A DNA stretch of 20,129 bases from DAOTVS01 sp034436375. GTDB taxonomy: Bacteria; Chloroflexota; Anaerolineae; SpSt-313. The DNA lies in assembly GCA_034436375.1 (NCBI GenBank), contig DAOTVS010000142.1, positions 1 to 20,129 on the forward strand, given 5' to 3'. Below the pieces are notes generated by a model. That model saw only the letters and a program-made list of their open reading frames with translations. It ran no database searches and was not told where the DNA came from. This document shows positions 16,093-20,129 of this stretch, piece by piece; position 1 is the first letter of the stretch; the number at the start of each line of letters is the position of its first letter. Made by a program: the position numbers and the translations under genes.

Positions 16093-16121
16093 AGTATAGC
16101 AGGTGCGGGGGGAATCGTAAA
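16093..16121 (-). promoter_or_regulatory. Promoter of ftsK
   Basis: On the minus strand: -35 TTTACG (16116-16121), 17-bp spacer, -10 TATACT (16093-16098) with extended TGC (16099-16101). The start site near 16086 gives a leader of about 30 nt. Confidence 0.65.
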
Positions 16122-16267
16122 GCCAGAGACACGGGAGACCCTCAATATGTGCACTGGCATACTCTGTGCTGAGAGAGACGTGAGGGGCGCCCAGGGTTGC
16201 CCTCTCATCATCCGCGAGAGCGCAGCCTGGAATCCGAACCGAGAATGAAATGTGAGGAGCGCAGATC

Positions 16268-16540
16268 ATGTGTTTCTTCGTTATCTTGGGAGCATTCGCC
16301 CCGCGTCTGGCGCTGATCCTGGTCTGGTTGTTCACGCCGCTGGTGAGCCGTGCCTTTGACGCCCTGATCCTGATACCGATACTGGGGCTTGTATTCCTGC
16401 CCCTCACCACCCTGGTGTACGTCCTGGTGTTTATCCCGGGCACCGGCGTGGTCGGGCTGGGCTGGCTCTGGCTGATTCTCGCGCTGCTCATCGATCTCTC
16501 AACCTACGGGGGCGCCTACCGTAGCCGGGGCCGCCGGTAG
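16268..16540 (+). CDS. Small two- to three-helix membrane protein, conserved-hypothetical type
   Basis: A 90-aa hydrophobic protein, ATG at 16268 with GAGGAG at 16254-16259. Helices lie at about residues 3-24 (starting FFVILGAFAPRLALILVWLF), 30-55 and 58-77; the C-terminus is basic (YRSRGRR). Short membrane proteins opening with a similar MCxxxILGxxxPR pattern occur in several high-GC phyla, but no function is known to me. A possible extended -10 (TGGCATACT, 16155-16163) lies upstream without a good -35. The gene is divergent from ftsK, and its 3' end overlaps the convergent Tat-flavodoxin remnant by 42 bp. A weak stem-loop (16550-16580) may end its transcript. Confidence 0.75.
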   Translation: MCFFVILGAFAPRLALILVWLFTPLVSRAFDALILIPILGLVFLPLTTLVYVLVFIPGTGVVGLGWLWLILALLIDLSTYGGAYRSRGRR

Positions 16541-16768
16541 CCGCAGAGAGCTTGCACCCCAGGAATCGACTGGAGCAAGCCCTTCACCCTTGCGGAGCGC
16601 CTGGGTACGGGCCTCTGCAGTTCCAGATGCACTGTGCCATTCCTCAAGCTTGATCTCCGGTCGCGGGGTATCCAGCGCCATCACACCGGCGCAGCCCAGC
16701 ACACCAGCGCCGAGTCCCCCGCCGGCCACGAGCAGGAACCGGCGGCGGCTGATGCGCGTCCTCGTCAT
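16499..16768 (-). pseudogene. Truncated Tat-signal flavodoxin-like protein (N-terminus only)
   Basis: An 89-codon frame starting at ATG 16768, preceded by AAGGGGG. It has a twin-arginine signal (SRRRFLLVAGGGLGAGVLG) with a possible lipobox Cys, then ALDTPRPEIKLEEW. Tat-exported flavodoxin-domain proteins of Chloroflexota start in this way and then continue into the flavodoxin fold. Here no fold follows: the frame ends after a nondescript tail running antisense into the neighbouring small gene. Its ribosome site overlaps the stop codon of the upstream flavodoxin remnant, so the two were probably tandem paralogues in one operon. It could still make a short exported peptide, but a 3'-truncated gene is more likely. 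Confidence 0.5.
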
Positions 16769-16779
16769 CGCTGACCCCC

Positions 16780-17091
16780 TTATCGTGTCGAAGCAGGTTG
16801 AAGCTGCGCCGCCAGGTCGCCCGCCCAGGCGCGGATCGCCGCCCAATCGCGCAGGTCGCTGGCCGGCATCTGCCGTAGGGCGGGAATCAGGCTATACGGA
16901 AAGCGCAGCGCCGCTGGGTCGAACCGGCCGCCGAACATGGCGGCAGCAACCGGCGTGAGCCAGGGGTACCGGGCCAGCTCCTTATCGAGCTGCGCCCGCG
17001 CACCTTCCCACTCTTTCTCATCGCCCGCCCCCATAGGGCCAAGCGCGAAAACGGCCACTGGCCACTCTGTCAGGGCCTGGCGCGGCCGCAT
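16780..17091 (-). pseudogene. C-terminal half of a flavodoxin / HemG-like protein
   Basis: The frame reads EWPVAVFALGPMGAGDEKEW, then LARYPWLTPVAAAMFGGRFD, LRFPYSLIPA and MPASDLRDWAAIRAWA. This matches the second half of flavodoxin-domain proteins related to menaquinone-dependent protoporphyrinogen oxidase (the conserved GP.., W..P, FGG..D, D.RDW..I..WA pattern). The first half, including the FMN-phosphate loop, is missing: upstream the sequence switches at about 17085-17095 into an unrelated membrane-protein remnant. FMN binding would be lost, so the product would be non-functional. Confidence 0.7.
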
Positions 17092-17226
17092 AGTGGTCGC
17101 TGAGCGACAGCATCGACAGGGCCATGTTCGAGGCGAAACAGACCGCGACCCCCGCCAGGCCGCAGGCTATCGCAGTAGAGGCCCTTCCAGGTGCGGTCCA
17201 CAATCCCAGTGTTGGCTATGCCCATG
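17083..17226 (-). pseudogene. Remnant of a second DUF4386-like membrane protein
   Basis: An ATG at 17226 with AGAGGAGG upstream starts MGIANTGIVDRTWKGLY, a plausible gene start. The frame then breaks, and another frame reads GLAGVAVCFASNMALSMLSL followed by SDHYAAA. That segment resembles ASSRVFEMLALSGQYAAA in the intact protein at 18834-19625, but in the full protein the two parts are separated by more than 100 residues. So a large internal deletion plus a frameshift has left only the start and one internal helix, now fused to the flavodoxin tail. Confidence 0.55.
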
Positions 17227-17278
17227 GAGTAATACCTCCTCTGGCTGTGCCGTCAACGCGCTATGCCCTCAGCCGCAC

Positions 17279-17958
17279 CTATCGCTCGCTTCTCGCGAAC
17301 GCCTCCCAGGCAAAAGGCTTGCCGTGCCCGGGGTAGACGGTGCGTCCCCCCAGGCCTTGCAGCCTCTGGATACTGGCCCGCGCCGCCGGCAGATCGTCGA
17401 TCATGAAATGGATGGCCGGCCTGGTCATATTCATCAGCAGATCGCCGCAAAAGAGCGCACCGCCCGCCGTCAGAATGCCGATCGAGCCCCTGGAGTGCCC
17501 GGGCAGATGCAGGACCTGCGCGGCCAGGCCATAGCCGGACAGGTCTTGCCCGTCTTCGAGGTATAGATCCGGCGCAAAGGTCTCGAGCTTGCTCGGCCCC
17601 CCAAAAAGCGCCAGGATCCTGGAGATGGGCATAACGACCCTGCCCAGGGTCGAGATCCGATCCGGCCTGGCCTTGCGGTTCCAGTTCATGTCTCCGCGTT
17701 CGACCATGCCTGCATCGTCGCGGTGCAGGGCAACCTTCGCACCATACTCGGCATGGAGATACGCGCCGTTGCCGGCATGGTCCACATCCCCGTGCGTCAG
17801 GATGACGAGCTTGAGGTTCCCGGGCCGGCAGCCCGCGCCTTCACAAGGGCGCCGCGTTGGGCCGCCATCCCCGTGTCGATCAGGATAAAGCCGTCGCCGG
17901 CCCGTACCAGGTAGCCGTTGACGCCACTGAGGTTGATGCTTCTGATCTCCTGCGCCAT
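17279..17958 (-). pseudogene. MBL-fold metallo-hydrolase with single-base frameshift
   Basis: A zinc hydrolase of the metallo-beta-lactamase fold, about 226 aa if repaired. The true start is ATG 17958 (ribosome site AGAGGGGG), reading MAQEIRSINLSGVNGYLVRA and FILIDTG. Around 17825-17841 the frame is lost; the next frame continues RPGNLKLVILTHGDVDHAGN, then LPGHSRGSIGIL, FCGDLL and VYPGHGKPF. Metal ligands are visible: HGDVDH (a known variant of HxHxDH in which the second His is Asp), the His in GHSRGS, the Asp in CGDLL and the His in PGHG. Adding one base restores the whole protein, so this is either a recent mutation or a sequence error. Its neighbours are also damaged, which favours real decay. 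Substrate unknown. Confidence 0.8.
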
Positions 17959-17979
17959 TCCCCCTCTTTTCTGCCGGCA

Positions 17980-18202
17980 TCAACTGGCCACAAAGGGCGT
18001 GATGATCTCGCCCACCCATCGGGCCAGAGCCAGCTTTACCGGGTTCGTCCTGTGTGCAATATAGAAAGTGCAGCCCGGCTCAAACCAGCCCTGGCTTTCC
18101 CAGTACCGACAGTCCACCGTGTCTTTCCGCGCCCGCCGTTGCCACGACTCTTTCGGTGTTCCCGTTCTTCCGGTAACTTCCCACCAAAGCCAGGATTTTC
18201 AC
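17980..18202 (-). pseudogene. Deleted remnant of an NAD(P)H-dependent FMN reductase / flavodoxin-type oxidoreductase
   Basis: GTG at 18202, with AGAGGGG upstream, begins MKILALVGSYRKNGNTERVV, the classic FMN-phosphate-binding start of this flavoprotein family. Instead of about 180-200 residues, the frame soon ends. A shifted frame gives the family's C-terminus: DTVDCRYWESQGWFEPGC, FYIAHRTNPVKLALARWVGE and IITPFVAS, with stop at 17980. The total span is only 223 bp, not a multiple of three. More than half of the protein is therefore missing between the two ends. The gene lies 21 bp upstream of the MBL start, as in an operon. Confidence 0.7.
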
Positions 18203-18271
18203 TTCATTCCCCTCTGCAAACACAACCTGATCCAGCAAGCCCACCCTGCCCTGGTCATCACCGGCATCCTT

Positions 18272-18742
18272 TCACTGCGCCTGTGCGATCACCCGCTTGC
18301 GCGCGCTCCGGTAGATCGCATACCCCAGAGCGATCAGCCCCAGCTCGATCGGCGTCGCCAGGGCCAGGCCGATCCGGCTATACAGTCCAAACCCAACCCG
18401 CGGCGAACCCCGGAAGAGCAATGAAAGGTCGGGCGGCCCACCGAACATGGGATGGGTGACCAGGTCCAGCACCCAGTGGCTGAACACGGCCAACCCGACC
18501 GCCATGCCGGCGCGCGAGCTGCGGTAGAGGTGCCCAGCCACGAGCCCTGCCGCCCCTGATCACACCGCGGACATAAAGAGGCCGTGGGACCAGGGGCTGG
18601 CCTGCATGTTCTCAATGCCGGCAAGCGAAAAAGTGCCCCACAGGATGTCATTGGCCTCTGAGGCCAGCATCAGCACGCCAACGGGCACCTCGGGAGCGAC
18701 CCACTTGGCCAGGCCAAGGCCGAGGTGGACAATTCCAGCCAT
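18272..18742 (-). pseudogene. DUF457/YdjM-like membrane hydrolase-type protein interrupted by one in-frame TGA
   Basis: ATG at 18742 has AAGGAGAG upstream. The frame runs through MAGIVHLGLGLAKWVAPEVP and MLASEANDILWG, up to HGLFMSAV. It meets TGA at 18560-18562 (codon 61), then continues in the same frame as SGAAGLVAGHLYRS and VFSHWVLDLVTHPMFGGPPD, to a stop at 18272. The total is 156 codons. HWVLDLVTHP resembles the metal-ligand motif of DUF457 (YdjM-like) membrane proteins, and several helices are evident. A TGG-to-TGA change would explain the stop (MSAVWSG). Other genes here use TGA as a normal stop, so recoding is unlikely. Confidence 0.65.
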
Positions 18743-18833
18743 TTGCGACTCTCCTTCTGCCACAGAATGCCGTGAGCCTCTGCGAAGATGATCTACAGCG
18801 CGCCAGGCATGAGCCAGGAAAACCTGCTCCTCA

Positions 18834-19625
18834 CTACACTGCACCTGCGAGATCTGCCGCCTCTCCCGTGCTGTGCGCGAGCCGGAAGAGCCCCAGAGCG
18901 ATCATAATGAGCCAGGCCAGCAGAAGCGGCAGAGACAGGAGCGAGAGCAAGACGCCGATCGCCGGTATGAACAGGCCGAGCGCCCCCGCGTTTCCGGCGA
19001 TGCCCAGGTATCCGGCCGCCTTGCCCAGGGCGCCGCTCCGCAGCATAGCCGCCGAAATCATGATGCCTGCAACGGTCCACAGGACGAAACTCACGTTAAA
19101 GGCGGTGCCCTGATAGTTCCAGCCGGGCGCGACAGCCGGCGCGGCATAGGCCCCCAGGTAGGTCGTGAGCATCGATTGCCCGGCTGCGGCTACAATCGCC
19201 CGCTCGGCATCGGTTGTCGCCGCCGCATACTGCCCGCTCAAGGCCAGCATCTCAAAGACCCTGCTCGAGGCAAAGTAGGTCGCAATAGACACCAGCCCGA
19301 ACACCAAAGCGAGCACCGCCAGTGATTCACTCGCCCGCCGCAGGGCCACATAGAGCGCCAGCAGCACCGGGATGAGGGCGACATAGCTGACCAACATCGT
19401 GAGATCGAGATCCAGCATGCCGACCAGCCAATTCTGCTGGAACAGCGTGAACCAGGTGGTCACGCTCCCATCCTCCGGCGGCGGCCAGGCCAGGTAGGTG
19501 ACGATGCCGGCCACCGTCATTGCAGCGGAAACCAGCGCCGCCGCGCCGCCGACCCGGTAGAGGCCCTTCATCCTTGAGCCTGGAGTTCCGGCATCCGTAA
19601 CCCGATGCGATTCACAAGGCGGCAT
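18834..19625 (-). CDS. DUF4386-like integral membrane protein
   Basis: A 263-aa membrane protein, ATG at 19625 with GGGGAGG a few bases upstream. After a short polar N-terminus, RMKGLYRVGGAAALVSAAM starts the first helix. About seven helices can be seen: around residues 25-47, 70-95, 100-125, 145-165, 175-195, 203-222 and 225-248. The WFTLFQQNWLVGMLDLDLTM loop and the ASSRVFEMLALSGQYAAATT segment fit DUF4386-like proteins, whose function is unknown. It appears intact, unlike everything downstream on the same strand, and it has a decayed paralogue at 17083-17226. It likely heads the minus-strand cluster. No convincing promoter was found upstream. Confidence 0.75.
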   Translation of the reverse strand: MPPCESHRVTDAGTPGSRMKGLYRVGGAAALVSAAMTVAGIVTYLAWPPPEDGSVTTWFTLFQQNWLVGMLDLDLTMLVSYVALIPVLLALYVALRRASESLAVLALVFGLVSIATYFASSRVFEMLALSGQYAAATTDAERAIVAAAGQSMLTTYLGAYAAPAVAPGWNYQGTAFNVSFVLWTVAGIMISAAMLRSGALGKAAGYLGIAGNAGALGLFIPAIGVLLSLLSLPLLLAWLIMIALGLFRLAHSTGEAADLAGAV

Positions 19626-19978
19626 GTGACGTTCCTCCCCATCAAGAACCCTCTACTGCAATTCTATTCGCTGCAGCGGCGATAGTGCGCCAGGGGCTGT
19701 GTCCCATTCCAGTCTAGCACAGAAAGCCCTGTTCCGTATCGGGCAGATGGCGAGATCTGTCACTGGCCGAATGGCCAGTTCACGTGTGCTCCTCGGTCTT
19801 CGTTTTGGTCGAGCACGTCTCATGCCACGCGGCGTAGGCGGCCTTACGCATCAGGTATTACCGATTACGAATCCTCCTGGCGCAGTATATGCTGTTCTGA
19901 GGCAGCCATCACGTCAGTGCCATGCTTCGCCCTGGCGACCTCACGGATCACGCATCACGGATCACGATGGGAGGTCCC
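19626..19978. other. Divergent intergenic region
   Basis: About 350 bp between the divergent membrane-protein and arabinofuranosidase genes. It must hold both promoters, but I see no pair of good boxes; weak candidates are TATATG near 19886 on + and TAGAAT upstream of 19625 on minus. It contains heptanucleotide repeats at 19857-19870 and 19941-19968. No RNA gene is visible. Confidence 0.5.
19941..19968 (+). repeat. Four-unit heptanucleotide repeat
   Basis: TCACGGA, TCACGCA, TCACGGA and TCACGAT stand in tandem with a 7-bp period, ending just before the start region of the GH51 gene. A related pair, ATTACCG-ATTACGA, is at 19857-19870. Heptanucleotide tandem repeats in intergenic DNA are known from cyanobacteria (STRR). 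A regulatory role here is only a possibility. Confidence 0.7.
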
Positions 19979-20129
19979 TTGACCACCGTTCGCGTACACA
20001 CAGACCGCGCGCTGGGCCGCGTGGATCCCAAGATCTATGGCCATTTCGTCGAGCACATGGGTCGCTGCATCTACGGCGGGTTGTGGGCCGAGATGCTGCA
20101 GCGCCGCAAGTTCAACGGCCCCGATCTGC
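19979..20129 (+). CDS. GH51 alpha-L-arabinofuranosidase (N-terminal 50 residues, cut by window edge)
   Basis: The visible start contains DPKIYGHFVEHMGRCIYGGL and WAEMLQRRKFNGPDL, the conserved N-terminal block of family GH51 enzymes, which remove terminal arabinose from arabinan, arabinoxylan and arabinogalactan side chains. The catalytic glutamates lie beyond the window. The start is not settled. TTG at 19979 has GGGAGG (19969-19974) 4 nt upstream, a little close; an in-frame ATG at 19967 has no ribosome site, and the GGGAGG would then be inside the gene. I prefer TTG. No signal peptide is seen, so the enzyme is probably cytoplasmic and acts on imported arabino-oligosaccharides (inference). 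Confidence 0.85.
   Translation, partial: MTTVRVHTDRALGRVDPKIYGHFVEHMGRCIYGGLWAEMLQRRKFNGPDL

Overview
The window looks like a high-GC Chloroflexota (Anaerolineae/Caldilineae-like) chromosome segment. This rests on the overall gene style (a Tat-exported lipoprotein with a long Ala/Pro/Thr linker, GTG and TTG starts, DUF4386-like and Tat-flavodoxin genes of types I associate with this phylum), not on any marker gene. No rRNA, tRNA, CRISPR array, integrase or transposase is visible.

Left part (1-11.5 kb, + strand): the 3' end of one peptide-ABC ATPase gene is followed by about 1.1 kb of non-coding DNA. That stretch holds a near-consensus sigma70 promoter with a palindrome over its predicted start site. 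Then comes a complete oligopeptide/dipeptide importer operon: Tat lipoprotein binding protein, two hairpins, permease B, permease C (GTGA overlap), ATPase D and ATPase F. Two membrane-protein genes are closely appended: a four-helix 162-aa protein of unknown function, and a 945-aa duplicated FtsX/MacB-type permease with no ATPase of its own type nearby. A strong intrinsic terminator at 11.45-11.50 kb closes the unit.

Middle (11.5-16.6 kb): a stand-alone DUF2161-like PD-(D/E)xK nuclease-fold gene with its own promoter; a frameshifted GNAT-like fragment on the minus strand; a slipin/SPFH membrane gene with a good promoter; several hairpins, including a perfect 23-bp inverted repeat; a full-length FtsK/SpoIIIE DNA translocase on the minus strand; and a 90-aa membrane protein. 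Three promoters in the window share the identical extended -10 TGCTATACT.

Right part (16.5-19.6 kb, minus strand): a decaying cluster. In transcription order it holds an intact DUF4386-like membrane protein, a DUF457/YdjM-like protein with one in-frame TGA, an NAD(P)H:FMN-reductase remnant, an MBL-fold hydrolase with a one-base frameshift, a second DUF4386-like remnant, a flavodoxin C-terminal half, and a truncated Tat-signal flavodoxin N-terminus. Neighbouring genes are clean, so this looks like local loss of a redox/membrane cluster and not general poor sequence quality.

Right edge (from 19.98 kb, + strand): the start of a GH51 alpha-L-arabinofuranosidase, preceded by heptanucleotide repeats. 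Together with the peptide importers this suggests a heterotrophic, polymer-scavenging lifestyle (inference). I did not find a clearly new multi-gene system. The best leads are the opp operon with appended FtsX-type permease, the regulated long leader, the 23-bp palindrome, and the pseudogene cluster.
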